From contig JALHRD010000003.1 in NCBI GenBank assembly GCA_022841625.1, forward strand, positions 124,001-188,000: a stretch of DNA of 64,000 nt, written 5' to 3'. The first letter of the stretch is position 1; every line of letters begins with the position of its first letter. The notes under the pieces are model-generated. The model was not told where the DNA came from. It searched no databases and worked only from the letters and a program-made list of their open reading frames with translations. The translations under genes were made by a program, and so were the position numbers. Shown here piece after piece: positions 8,476 to 16,879 of this stretch. This DNA is from Xanthobacteraceae bacterium (GTDB lineage: Bacteria; Pseudomonadota; Alphaproteobacteria; Rhizobiales; Xanthobacteraceae).

Positions 8476-9468
8476 CTATTCGCTGACCTTGATGTTGGCG
8501 GCGCGGATCACCGGCCCCCACTTCGCCATCTCTTCTTTCAGATGCGCCCCGAGTGCCTCGGGCGTCGAGCCGACTGGGATCACGCCGAGCTTGTCGAGCC
8601 TTGCTTTGATCGCGGGTTCTGCCAGCACGGCGATGGTGTCGGCGTTCATTTTGCGGATGATCTCGCGCGGGGTCTTGGCTGGCGCAACAAAGGCGAACCA
8701 AGACGACATGTCATAGCCGGGCACGCCGCTCTCGGCGATGGATGGCACGTCGGGGGCGGACGCCTGCCGCGTTGCGGTCGTCACCGCGAGCGCGCGCAAC
8801 TGGCCATTCTCGACCAGCGGCAGGCCGGAGGCCATCACTGCAAACTGCATGTCGACGCGTCCGGCGATCAGGTCGGTGAGGCTCGGTGCCGCGCCGCGAT
8901 AGGGCACATGGGTGATGTCGACCTTGGCCATATACTTGAACAGCTCGGCGCTCATGTGCGGCGAACTGCCGTGGCCAGGGGAGGCATAAGTCGACTTGCC
9001 CGGGTTGGCTCTTGCGTTCGCAATGATGTCAGCGATCGAGCGAAATTTTGAATCCTTTGGCACCACCACAAGATTGGGAAACAGGCAGATCAACGAAACC
9101 GGAGCAAAATCCGCGATCGGATCGTAGCCGATCGCGGGGAACAGGAACTGATTGACCGCAAGTCCGCCGGCGCTGATCAGCATGGTGTAACCATCCGGTG
9201 CCGCGCGCGCGACGAACTCAATGCCGATATTGGCGCCGGCACCGGGCTTGTTCTCCACCACCACCTGCTGGCCCCAGATTTCCGATAGCCGCGCGCCCAG
9301 GATGCGCCCAACGGCGTCTATGCCGCCGCCCGGCGTGAACGGCACCACCAGTCGGACCACGCGGTTGGGCCAGTTCTGCGCCGGTGTCTGCGCCAACGCG
9401 CTGCCGCCCGTCGATGACGCCAGGGCGGAGGCAGCGGCAAGTCGGGTGAACCGGCGGCGGTCGAGCAT
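8476..9468 (-). CDS. Bug/TctC-family tripartite tricarboxylate receptor, 330 aa
   Basis: Paralogue of the neighbours at 6696 and 9473. Signal peptide MLDRRRFTRLAAASALASST with cleavage after LAQ, then VVRLVVPFTPGGGIDAVGRI, VENKPGAGANIGIEFVAR, STYASPGHGSSPHMSAELFK, THVPYRGAAPSLTDLIAGRV and GVPGYDMSSWFAFVAPAKTP. The family's usual PPGGGTDA is TPGGGIDA here, in the loop next to the carboxylate pocket, so the ligand may differ from that of the siblings. Only four bases separate its start from the stop of the upstream gene. Confidence 0.93.
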   Translation of the reverse strand: MLDRRRFTRLAAASALASSTGGSALAQTPAQNWPNRVVRLVVPFTPGGGIDAVGRILGARLSEIWGQQVVVENKPGAGANIGIEFVARAAPDGYTMLISAGGLAVNQFLFPAIGYDPIADFAPVSLICLFPNLVVVPKDSKFRSIADIIANARANPGKSTYASPGHGSSPHMSAELFKYMAKVDITHVPYRGAAPSLTDLIAGRVDMQFAVMASGLPLVENGQLRALAVTTATRQASAPDVPSIAESGVPGYDMSSWFAFVAPAKTPREIIRKMNADTIAVLAEPAIKARLDKLGVIPVGSTPEALGAHLKEEMAKWGPVIRAANIKVSE

Positions 9469-9472
9469 GGTG

Positions 9473-10456
9473 TCAGTCCTCGCTCTTGATGCCGGCCGAC
9501 TTGATGATCGGGCCCCAGAGTTCGCTTTCCGATTTCAGATGGGCGGCTAATTCGGCGGGCGTCGAACCCACGATCATGACGCCGACTTGCTCCATGCGCT
9601 TCTTGATCGCGGGTTCGGCCAAAACTTTGGTGGTGTCGGCGTGGATCTGCGAAACGATGTCGGGCGGGGTCTTGGCGGGCACGAAGAGCGAATACCAGGC
9701 CGAGACGTCGAAGCCCGGAACCCCGGATTCCGCGACGGTCGGGTATTCCGGCGCGGTCGGAAACCGCTGCGCCGAGGTCACGGCGAGCCCGCGCAATTGG
9801 CCCGAGCGTGCGGTCTGCAGGACGCCCGCCATGGTGTTGAACATCACATCGACACGGCCGGGGATCACATCGTTCAATGCCGGTGCGACGCCGCGATAGG
9901 GTACGTGGGTCATTTCGATATTGGTCCGGCGCTTGAACAACTCGCCTGACAAATGCGGCGAAGTCCCGGTCCCCGACGAGGCAAAAGTGATCTTGCCGGG
10001 ATTTTTCTTGGCGTATTCAACGAATTGCATCACCGTCTTGGCCGGCGAGGAATTGGGCACCACCATCAGATTGGGATAGAGGCACAATAGCGACACCGGC
10101 GCGAAGTCGGCGACCGGGTCGTAATTGACCGCAGGATAGATATAGCGGTTGACCGCAAACGGCAGCGAGGCGATCAGGATCGTGTAGCCGTCCGGTTCCG
10201 AACGCGCCACGGCTTCGATGCCGATATTGCTGCCGGCGCCGCCGCGGTTCTCGATCACCATCTGCTGTCCCCAGATCTCAGACAGCCGGCCGGCGAGAAT
10301 TCGCGCGACAGCGTCGGTACCGCCGCCGGGCGGGAACGGAACGACCAAGCGCACAATGCGGCGCGGCCAGCCCTGTGCATGAGCGACGCGGATCAACGAT
10401 GCGGGGGCGAACGCCGACGCGGCCGCAAGCCCCACCAGATGACGGCGGGTGATCAT
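9473..10456 (-). CDS. Bug/TctC-family tripartite tricarboxylate receptor, 327 aa, first gene of operon
   Basis: First gene of the minus-strand receptor operon. Signal peptide MITRRHLVGLAAASAFAPAS with cleavage after AHA, then IVRLVVPFPPGGGTDAVARI, VIENRGGAGSNIGIEAVARS, ITFASSGTGTSPHLSGELFK, THVPYRGVAPALNDVIPGRV and GVPGFDVSAWYSLFVPAKTP. Closest in these blocks to the gene at 6696. The promoter should lie between 10457 and about 10570, before the hairpin pair that separates it from the divergent gatB. AAGGAGAAGCGCT ahead of the ATG is a good ribosome site. Confidence 0.94.
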   Translation of the reverse strand: MITRRHLVGLAAASAFAPASLIRVAHAQGWPRRIVRLVVPFPPGGGTDAVARILAGRLSEIWGQQMVIENRGGAGSNIGIEAVARSEPDGYTILIASLPFAVNRYIYPAVNYDPVADFAPVSLLCLYPNLMVVPNSSPAKTVMQFVEYAKKNPGKITFASSGTGTSPHLSGELFKRRTNIEMTHVPYRGVAPALNDVIPGRVDVMFNTMAGVLQTARSGQLRGLAVTSAQRFPTAPEYPTVAESGVPGFDVSAWYSLFVPAKTPPDIVSQIHADTTKVLAEPAIKKRMEQVGVMIVGSTPAELAAHLKSESELWGPIIKSAGIKSED

Positions 10457-10575
10457 AGCGCTTCTCCTTAGCGTTGCTCCCTGGCGCGGCGGGCGCTCAA
10501 TCTACGCTTCGATGCCGTGCGATTGCGGATAAGCCTATAGCGGCCGGGAAGGGGCCACAACCGCCGGCGGCGGGG

Positions 10576-10651
10576 CTAGTGCCCCGTTTCCGAAGTTCGT
10601 AATCCATCGCAGCGACCACCTACACGAACTTCGGAAACCAAGGGGCACTTG
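10576..10651. repeat. CTAG-type palindromic element
   Basis: A 76-base hairpin: left arm CTAGTGCCCC then GTTTCCGAAGTTCGT, right arm ACGAACTTCGGAAAC, an unpaired CAA, then GGGGCACTTG. It is the best copy of the GTTTCCGAAGTTCG subtype also seen eroded at 628-699, 22066-22142 and 24344-24418. It lies in the divergent spacer between the receptor operon and gatB. Confidence 0.8.
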
Positions 10652-10664
10652 CAACGCTATGATT

Positions 10665-10742
10665 CCAGTGCCGCTTTTCGATCTGAAGTTCCTAACCGAA
10701 TTTGCCGCAGGTGGTGTAGGAACTTCAGATCGGCGGCACTGG
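10665..10742. repeat. CTAG-type palindromic element, second of a pair
   Basis: A 78-base hairpin 13 bases after its neighbour: left arm CAGTGCCGC, TTTT, CGATCTGAAGTTCCTA; right arm TAGGAACTTCAGATCG, GCGGCACTG. Same size and plan as the element at 10576 but with a different stem sequence that pairs with itself. Terminal CTAG is changed to CCAG / CTGG. Ends 63 bases before gatB. Confidence 0.8.
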
Positions 10743-10805
10743 CGCGCGCCGCAACAGCAACAGCGGTGAATTGACGCGAGCGGACGAGTTTGCGATGACC
10801 TCCGC

Positions 10806-12275
10806 ATGAGCAAGGCCGCACCCAACCGCAAGCTGTTGAAGGGCGCCACCGGCGACTGGGAGGTCGTCATCGGCCTCGAAGTTCATGCCCAGGTCAATTC
10901 GGAGGCGAAACTGTTCTCCGGCGCATCGACCGCCTTTGGCGCCGAGCCGAACACGCAAGTCTCGCTGGTCGATGCCGCGATGCCCGGCATGCTGCCGGTG
11001 ATCAACGAAGAGTGCATCCGCCAGGCCGTCCGCACCGGGCTTGGCCTCAATGCCAAGATCAACCTCCGATCGGTGTTCGACCGGAAGAATTATTTCTATC
11101 CGGACTTGCCGCAGGGCTACCAGATCAGCCAGTACAAGTCGCCGATCGTGGGCGAGGGCGAGGTTCGCCTCGACATGCCCGATGGCGAGACTGTTACCGT
11201 CGGGATTGAGCGGGTCCATCTCGAGCAGGACGCCGGCAAGCTCTTGCATGACCAGCACCCGACCATGTCGTTTGTCGACCTCAACCGGTCGGGCGTGGCG
11301 CTGATGGAAATCGTGTCGAAGCCCGACCTGCGTTCGGCCGACGAGGCCAAGGCCTATGTCGCCAAGCTGCGCAGCATCCTGCGCTATCTCGGCACCTGCG
11401 ATGGCGACATGGAGAAGGGCAATCTGCGCGCCGACGTCAATGTCTCGGTGCGGCGACCGGGCGAGCCGTTCGGCACCCGCTGCGAGATCAAGAACGTCAA
11501 TTCGATCCGCTTTATCGGTCAGGCGGTCGAGCACGAAGCGCGCCGGCAGATTGATCTGATCGAAGACGGCGGCAAGATCGTGCAGGAGACCCGGCTGTTC
11601 GATCCCGCCAAAGGCGAGACGCGCGCGATGCGCAGCAAGGAAGAGGCGCACGACTATCGCTATTTCCCCGACCCCGACCTGCTGCCGTTGGAAATGGCGC
11701 CGGCGCTGGTGGCCGACCTGAAGGCGCAGCTACCGGAACTGCCGGACCAGAAGAAGGCCCGCTTCATGCGGGACTACGGCCTGGCCGCCTACGACGCCGA
11801 TGTGCTGACCGCCGAGCACGCGGCCGCGGCGTATTTCGAGGATGTGGCGCGCGGCCGCGACCCCAAGGCCGCCGCCAATTGGGTGATTAACGAACTGGCC
11901 GGCCGGCTCAACAAAGAGGGCAAGGATATCCTGGTCTCGCCGGTCTCATCGGCGCAACTCGGCGCCATCCTCGACCTGATTGCGGCCGGCACCATCTCCG
12001 GCAAGATCGCCAAGGACCTGTTTGAAATTGTCTGGAGCGACGGTGGCGATCCGCACCGGATCGTCGAGCAGCGCGGCATGAGGCAGGTGACCGACCTCTC
12101 GGCGATCGAGAAGGTGGTCGACGAAATCGCCGCCGCAAATCCTGACAAGGTGGAGCAGGCGAGGGCCAATCCCAAGCTCATCGGCTGGTTCGTCGGCCAA
12201 GCGATGAAAGCGTCGGGTGGCAAGGCTAATCCGCAGACGGTGAACGATCTGCTCAAACGCAAGCTCGGCGTCTGA
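10806..12275 (+). CDS. gatB: Asp-tRNA(Asn)/Glu-tRNA(Gln) amidotransferase subunit B
   Basis: A 489-residue GatB, which binds the misacylated tRNA, activates its carboxylate and passes ammonia from GatA. Visible blocks: [77 protein letters not shown] and the C-terminal YqeY-like helical part ending [14 protein letters not shown]. Length is normal. It is cut off from gatC-gatA by the secreted hydrolase and the receptor operon; those accessory genes seem to have been placed inside the gat region. Confidence 0.97.
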   Translation: MSKAAPNRKLLKGATGDWEVVIGLEVHAQVNSEAKLFSGASTAFGAEPNTQVSLVDAAMPGMLPVINEECIRQAVRTGLGLNAKINLRSVFDRKNYFYPDLPQGYQISQYKSPIVGEGEVRLDMPDGETVTVGIERVHLEQDAGKLLHDQHPTMSFVDLNRSGVALMEIVSKPDLRSADEAKAYVAKLRSILRYLGTCDGDMEKGNLRADVNVSVRRPGEPFGTRCEIKNVNSIRFIGQAVEHEARRQIDLIEDGGKIVQETRLFDPAKGETRAMRSKEEAHDYRYFPDPDLLPLEMAPALVADLKAQLPELPDQKKARFMRDYGLAAYDADVLTAEHAAAAYFEDVARGRDPKAAANWVINELAGRLNKEGKDILVSPVSSAQLGAILDLIAAGTISGKIAKDLFEIVWSDGGDPHRIVEQRGMRQVTDLSAIEKVVDEIAAANPDKVEQARANPKLIGWFVGQAMKASGGKANPQTVNDLLKRKLGV

Positions 12276-12828
12276 GGCGACGCGCGCGCCGCCCGCGGAG
12301 AATTCCGGCGCAAATTTATCGCGCGCGGGGTCCGGTCGCGGTCGCCAACCGATCCCGTTCGGACGTCGTCGTGCGAATCGCTTCCGACCGATTCGCGCGA
12401 TTCGGTCCGGATTGGGATGCGTGGGACGCCATTTCGGCGTGTTGTTGAAAATTTTTTTTCACAGGGTGGTTGACGCGATTGCGGCGATGTTGCGCGCGGG
12501 CGTAACTGCGGTCGACGATGGTGTCGCGAGCGAATCTTTTGGCGTCATACGCGCCGCTTGACGCGCGATAAATCCATATGTGATCGACATTTCTGAATGT
12601 TTCGACTTTTTTGCAATGATTTTTTTCTTGCGGCGATTGTCTTGAGCGTTCGCAGATTGCTTCTGTCGCGTGCGACCGCGCCATGGTGCGTCACAAGCGC
12701 TCCATACACCCTTCATTAAATGGGAATGCTGATTTTTGCATTGCTCTGTAGTAATCGGAGTGCAGTGCCCGCGATGAGCGCGTGCACTTTAAGGCATCGC
12801 CACTCAACTCATTTGCTAGGAGGGCAGC
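12276..12828. other. 553-base spacer with T-tracts, no supported gene until the basic peptide
   Basis: After gatB there is a 10-bp hairpin at 12371-12398 (GTGCGAATCG / CGATTCGCGC) that could take part in ending the transcript, though no T-run follows. From about 12440 to 12720 the strand is poorer in GC than its surroundings and shows several T-runs (near 12450, 12535, 12610 and 12620), which could bend the DNA. No reading frame here looks like a protein. The end of the spacer should carry the promoter of the peptide gene at 12829. Confidence 0.4.
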
Positions 12829-12906
12829 ATGGCGAAGAAGAGAAAGTCTAAGGCTAAGTCAGCGGCAAAAAAGGGCGGCGCGAAGAAGCGTCGCAAGAAG
12901 AGGTAG
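12829..12906 (+). CDS. Very short Lys/Arg-rich peptide, 25 aa
   Basis: ATG, 25 codons and TAG encode MAKKRKSKAKSAAKKGG followed by AKKRRKKR. Fifteen of 25 residues are Lys or Arg and none is acidic, as in the tails of bacterial H1-like nucleoid proteins. A perfect AGGAGG lies five bases ahead of the ATG, one of the strongest ribosome sites in the window, which argues for a real gene despite the length. A nucleic-acid-binding role is inferred from charge only; the T-tract-rich spacer upstream may matter for its control. It could instead be the remnant of a longer H1-like tail, but the good start argues against that. Confidence 0.6.
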   Translation: MAKKRKSKAKSAAKKGGAKKRRKKR

Positions 12907-13343
12907 TCAGCCGCTACTTCACGGTCTTCGACTTCGCTTGATGTCGATGACTGCGTCAAACGGGTCGGCGGTTGTCGCATCGCGGTGAGCGTCTAAAGCA
13001 GCCGCGAGCGGCAGCGCCGGCTTGGTCGACGACAGAGGGCGTCGGCGAGACAGAGGTACGAGGGTCAGCGCGTTCGAGCCCAAAAGGCGAAACGTGTTGC
13101 ACATGAGGGAGGGCGAAAGCCAAACCTCACCGGTGGCAGTAGCCGCCAGCTCGGACTTCTCGATCTCGCCGATGCCCTCAGTATTTTTCAGGGGGCGGTG
13201 TCAGTGCGCGCGAACCGCCCTCAGCCTGAGGCCTCATGGTTCGAGACGCTCGGCCACCGCAGCCAAGTGTACGCAGGCTGCGCCTGCTTTGGGCCTCGCT
13301 CCTTGAGGATCAAAATCGCCCGCGACTCGGATATCTCCTGCGC
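12907..13343. other. Spacer with a rhizobial palindromic repeat fragment
   Basis: No gene supported. Positions about 13228-13315 contain CCTCATGGTTCGAGACGC and, after a GC-rich middle, GCCTCGCTCCTTGAGGATCA, which resembles the abundant Bradyrhizobiaceae repeat built around CCTCATGGT...TCTCGAACCATGAGG. The copy is imperfect. The remainder (12907-13227) shows no structure I can name. Confidence 0.45.
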
Positions 13344-13643
13344 TCAGGCGCCCTTGCCTTTGAGCCGGGTGTTGCAGGCGCTCCAATATTTCGGCCAAGT
13401 CATGCCCTTTTCGGTCTTGCCGGCCTTCTTGGCTTCGCGCCATTCAAGGCCGCACTGGCGCTGACGTTCGCGCGCTGACTTCTGCCCCTTGGTGAGTTCC
13501 CGCTTCTTCTTTGCCGGCTTGGCTTTTTCGTCGGCCTTGGCGGTGGCCTCGGCCGATGCCGGGCGCGACAACTGGGTGGACATCGCGGCGGGGATCGTCA
13601 GCAGAGCGCCTGCGACCAGCGCGGACCATAATATTCGGAGCAT
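13344..13643 (-). CDS. Small secreted basic protein (PsiF-like spacing), 99 aa
   Basis: Signal peptide MLRILWSALVAGALLTIPAA with cleavage near ASA, a Lys/Ala-rich linker, and a conserved end: RERQRQCGLEWREAKKAGKT then MTWPKYWSACNTRLKGKG. The two Cys (in RQCGLEW and SACNTRLK) probably form a disulfide. Similar short proteins with C-G-x-E-W-K and WPK-W-x-C-N-x-RLKG are common hypotheticals in Rhizobiales and recall the PsiF repeat. No function established. It stands alone on the minus strand. Confidence 0.7.
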   Translation of the reverse strand: MLRILWSALVAGALLTIPAAMSTQLSRPASAEATAKADEKAKPAKKKRELTKGQKSARERQRQCGLEWREAKKAGKTEKGMTWPKYWSACNTRLKGKGA

Positions 13644-13760
13644 GGCGTCTCCTCCTCAAAACAGTGGCATTTCCGGCGCGCTGCATCGTGTTGCGATGCC
13701 CGTGCCTTGAACGGAGCCTAGCCTTGAAATCCGGGTTCCGCCATGGGGGGTGGGGGGCAA

Positions 13761-13886
13761 GTCGGTCGAACTTTGTCGGTCGAACTTTGTCGGTCGAACT
13801 TTATTGTTGGCGATCTGGCCCAACAATCGTTGCCGCAGGTGTGACAGTATCGACGCGTGGCGGCTCCCCGGTTGAGTTCGACCGAC
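13761..13886. repeat. Three direct 14-bp repeats with a distant inverted copy
   Basis: GTCGGTCGAACTTT occurs three times without a gap at 13761-13774, 13775-13788 and 13789-13802, and the inverted core AGTTCGACCGAC occurs at 13875-13886. A short direct repeat TCATAGCG (twice) follows. The array is too short for a CRISPR. It could be a protein-binding iteron cluster or slippage. The spacer 13644-14112 holds no gene. Confidence 0.6.
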
Positions 13887-14112
13887 TCATTGTCATAGCG
13901 TCATAGCGCCACCTGTTCCGCGAGAATGGGAAGCGAAAGAAGAGTCCTGGATTCGGGTCTCGTCGTGCGCGGGAGTGAAATGAGCCGAGAGAAGACTAAA
14001 GAAGAGATGAGTAGAGATTGAGAGAGAATGCAGGCCGCAGGTACGTTTCGCTCGCGCCGCGCCGCATCGCGTGCTTGACCGCCAATTTCGTGGGCGATAC
14101 GGCTCTTGTGCC

Positions 14113-14205
14113 GGAGAGGTGGCCGAGTGGCTGAAGGCGGCGGTTTGCTAAACCGTTATACGGTCTAAAGCCGTATCAAGGGTTCGAATCCCTTCCTCTC
14201 CGCCA
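14113..14205 (+). tRNA. tRNA-Ser (anticodon GCU)
   Basis: Acceptor GGAGAGG at 14113-14119 pairs with CCTCTCC at 14195-14201, followed by discriminator G and an encoded CCA. The anticodon stem-loop reads CGGTTTGCTAAACCG with anticodon GCT, so it reads AGC/AGU. A long variable arm (TACGGTCTAAAGCCGTA) identifies the serine type, and the T arm has GGGTTCGAATCCC. Length without CCA is 90 bases. Confidence 0.97.
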
Positions 14206-14246
14206 GTATTCAAAAAGTCCTCATAATGTGGCTTTTTCCTCCGCTC

Positions 14247-14311
14247 ATTCCCGCGAAAGCGGGAATCCAGAATCTTTTTTTGCAGATACTGGACCCCCGC
14301 TTTCGCGGGGG
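14247..14311. repeat. Pair of short perfect palindromes (ATTCCCGCGAAAGCGGGAAT type)
   Basis: A 20-base palindrome at 14247-14266 (ATTCCCGCGAAAGCGGGAAT) and a second at 14294-14311 (CCCCCGCTTTCGCGGGGG) lie 27 bases apart, downstream of tRNA-Ser. This repeat type is widespread in proteobacterial spacers. Here the pair could also end the tRNA transcript, as a T-run follows the first hairpin. Confidence 0.75.
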
Positions 14312-14906
14312 CGAGCGGACGATCACCGTGAACTTGCCGTCGGTCAGCGGGATACCGAGCGTGGGCGGGTCGCAAGAGCGAGCGGACGGTTGGTCGGCCC
14401 AAGTTAATCGGCGCCCTCTTTTGGTTAACGGGGCGCCCCGGCGATCAGGTGATTCTCTGGTTTTTGCCGTTGTCAACCGCCCAAGGACGGGCTTGCACCC
14501 AGGTGGCAAGTCCAAAATGTCAGCGGTGGCCGATTACTGTTGGAAACCAAGTTTTAACCGATGCGCGTTGTGTTTTTCGTTAAATATACAGCAAATACAA
14601 ATAGTTGTATCCATATTTCAGGCCCACGAAATACCATCGACTTAAGGGAATCGTGAGTGTTTTTCGTGCAACACCTCTAGAAAAACGACATCGCGCGCTG
14701 TTCAAATCGCCTCTTATTCATTGCCTGTCATCCGAGCTAGGTTAATGTGATCAGGCGACGGCGGGGGGCATCCCGAGGTCGCCCAGTCTGGCTTCGAGGA
14801 CGTGTCGAAACCAGGCGGGTACGGGGACTGAAAGGGGACCTTCCTTGGGTGCGTAGCACTCGGCGGAGACGGAACCCTCCCAATGAAAGACAACTTGGAG
14901 GTTCAA
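14312..14906. other. AT-richer leader region upstream of the porin gene
   Basis: About 600 bases without a supported gene. GC falls clearly between about 14540 and 14740, as is common before highly expressed envelope genes, so the porin promoter and its regulatory sites should be here. I cannot fix a promoter with confidence. Confidence 0.35.
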
Positions 14907-16316
14907 ATGAAGATGGTGAAAAGTCTTCTCCTCGGTTCCGCGGCGGGTTTAGTCGCGGTTGTCGGGGCGCAGGCCGCCGATCTTCCCGTCAAGGCCAAGC
15001 CGGTCCAGTACGTGAAGATCTGCACGCTCTATGGAGACGGGTTCTACTACATCCCGGGTTCCGATACTTGCATTAGGTTCTCCGGCTATATCCGGGTGGG
15101 ATATAATTGGAACGGCCGCGCCCCGCATGTGCAGGGAGCCGCCGGCCAACAGGATCGTGCCGCAGCGCGGTTCTCGGCCCAGGGTCGGGCCAATTTGGGT
15201 GTCGATACGCGCACGCAGACCGCCTATGGCACGTTGCGGACGTTTGCGAACGTCAACTTCGAGAACGAGTTGGGGGCTTTTGAAACCGTAGTCACCCGCG
15301 CGTTCATCCAGTGGGGCGGCTTCACGATCGGCCGCACGTCGTCGTTCGTCGATCACGATGGTAACCTCGGCGACTCCGGCTTCCGCTCGCTCCACACCGG
15401 TCTTGTCGACGCCACCACCGGCGCCAACGGCATCAACCAGCTCGCCTATACTTGGCAGCTCGGCAACGGCATCACCCTGAACGTCGGTGGTGACGAGGCC
15501 CGCGCGCGGTCGGTATGGAGGGACGCGGCGATTACGAACCTCAGCGCCGAACAGACCAGCTCCGCCCATGGCGCGTCGCACTTCGATCCGTGGGCATCGT
15601 TGCGGATCAATCAGGCTTGGGGCCGCGCCAGCGCTGCCTTCATTGCCCACAAGAACGCTGCCACCTTCTACGGTGCGGACACGACGACTGGCTACCCCCA
15701 AGACAAGTGGGGTTGGGCGGTGGTTTCGGGCATCGAGATCAGGCTCGATTCACTGAGCCCGGGCAGCCGTATCGGCGGTTACGTCACCTATGGCGTCGGC
15801 GCAAGCCGCATCACCCGGAACAGCCAGGCCAGCCCAGGCCTGTTCGGCTCCGGCAACCAGGTTGGATTTGGAATTCTGACCGATGCTGTCTTCGACAACG
15901 TTCTGGGTGCCTCATTGCAGTTGACCACCACGTGGGCGGCAGGCGGCGGGTTTGAATACTTCTGGACCCGCAACTTCTCGAGTACGATTTACGGTGGCTA
16001 CACCAGGACTGAGTACAACGCGGCTGCGACCACCCTGCTTTGCGCACGGATCACGGTTGCTGCCGGCGCGGCCTGTGCTGGCGATGCGATGAATTACGGT
16101 CTCTGGCAGATCGGTGTCGTCAATAATTGGTATCCGGTTGCTGGGCTTCGCTTCGCGGTCGATGTGTTGTACACGGGAGTCGAGACGGCGTTGGAAGGGC
16201 GGACGCTTACGCTTGCTGCGCACGGTAACCGCCCGGCTGGCGGCTATCTCGCCAAGGATCTCGGCATCTTGTCGGTCGGGGCGCGTGCGCAACGTAGCTG
16301 GGGCGGTGGCGACTGA
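14907..16316 (+). CDS. Rhizobial-type porin (porin_2 family), 469 aa
   Basis: An outer-membrane 16-strand porin of the Omp2/RopA type. MKMVKSLLLGSAAGLVAVVG is a signal peptide cleaved after AQA, giving ADLPVKAKPVQYVKICTLYG. The family's N-terminal marks follow: a Cys pair in ICTLYGDGFYYIPGSDTCIR and FSGYIRVGYNWNG. Later blocks include FETVVTRAFIQWGGFTIGR (strand and constriction loop) and the end LGILSVGARAQRSWGGGD. GGAGG seven bases before the ATG at 14907 decides the start against an ATG at 14883. A strong terminator follows. Role: passive diffusion of small hydrophilic solutes. Confidence 0.92.
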   Translation: MKMVKSLLLGSAAGLVAVVGAQAADLPVKAKPVQYVKICTLYGDGFYYIPGSDTCIRFSGYIRVGYNWNGRAPHVQGAAGQQDRAAARFSAQGRANLGVDTRTQTAYGTLRTFANVNFENELGAFETVVTRAFIQWGGFTIGRTSSFVDHDGNLGDSGFRSLHTGLVDATTGANGINQLAYTWQLGNGITLNVGGDEARARSVWRDAAITNLSAEQTSSAHGASHFDPWASLRINQAWGRASAAFIAHKNAATFYGADTTTGYPQDKWGWAVVSGIEIRLDSLSPGSRIGGYVTYGVGASRITRNSQASPGLFGSGNQVGFGILTDAVFDNVLGASLQLTTTWAAGGGFEYFWTRNFSSTIYGGYTRTEYNAAATTLLCARITVAAGAACAGDAMNYGLWQIGVVNNWYPVAGLRFAVDVLYTGVETALEGRTLTLAAHGNRPAGGYLAKDLGILSVGARAQRSWGGGD

Positions 16317-16347
16317 GCCAAACCGCATCGCGGCCTGGCAAATATCA

Positions 16348-16379
16348 CCCCCGGCGGGCTTTCCCGCCGGGGGTTTTTC
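16348..16379 (+). terminator. Rho-independent terminator of the porin gene
   Basis: Perfect 11-bp stem CCCCCGGCGGG / CCCGCCGGGGG with a CTTT loop, followed by TTTTT, 31 bases after the porin stop codon. Confidence 0.93.
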
Positions 16380-16411
16380 TTTGGCGCGGCCGGTGCTGAG
16401 GGCCCGTCGGT

Positions 16412-16687
16412 TCAGCACATTTCAACAAATTCGCCAATTCTTGCAATCGTATCCCCATCGTCCAACAACGGCGCATGGCCCTGGTCGGGCACCTCGACTG
16501 CGACCAGGTCGGGCCGGCGGGCGCGCATGGCCGCGACGGTCTCGGCCGACAGGATGTCGGAATTGGCGCCGCGAATGACGAGCGTCCAGGCTCCGACGAG
16601 CTGTTCCTTGAGCGATTTCTGCTGGCTGACGGCACTGCCCGGTAACAAGGCAAATACGAGCAACACCGTGGCGGAGATGCTGCGAAT
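16412..16687 (-). pseudogene. Chimeric pseudogene: lipocalin-like N-terminus joined to alpha/beta-hydrolase C-terminus
   Basis: Read on the minus strand, a start at 16687 (AAGGGTGA ahead of ATG) gives M-N-stop, then [40 protein letters not shown] and V. This is the signal peptide and first strand of the secreted lipocalin-like family (LKEQLVGTWTLVS). At about 16579 the frame passes without a break into [20 protein letters not shown], the C-terminal part of the hydrolase encoded at 18344-19225. The last roughly 60 codons include the hydrolase Asp and His but not its Ser. A block of 139 bases (16438-16576) is identical to 18370-18508, while the final 30 bases differ at several sites. The TGA at codon 3, most simply CGA to TGA, would stop translation from the natural start; a GTG at 16666 could still give an 84-residue product. 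Confidence 0.75.
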
Positions 16688-16879
16688 GCCAATGGCACGT
16701 CAATTCATCGTGTTCACCCTTGATTGTGCGATTGTGCGACGATTCCGTATGCGATGCCGTCCGCCAAGGCGGCGCAAGCCGTAAGAAGGAGCGCGCATGA
16801 GCGCAAACGAAATGCGGAATGATGCGCGGAGGGGCTGGCCCCGGATTACGCTTCGCGCATTCAGGCATCTACGCCCTTG

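Noticed and set aside
12316-12716. Overlapping minus-strand open frames after gatB
   Set aside because: No start site, no family and composition typical of noise; the T-tracts translate to Lys/Phe runs by chance.
14148-14402. Open frame on the minus strand over tRNA-Ser, ending GEEGIRTLDTALDRITV
   Set aside because: This is the well-known false protein produced by reading a serine tRNA on its opposite strand.
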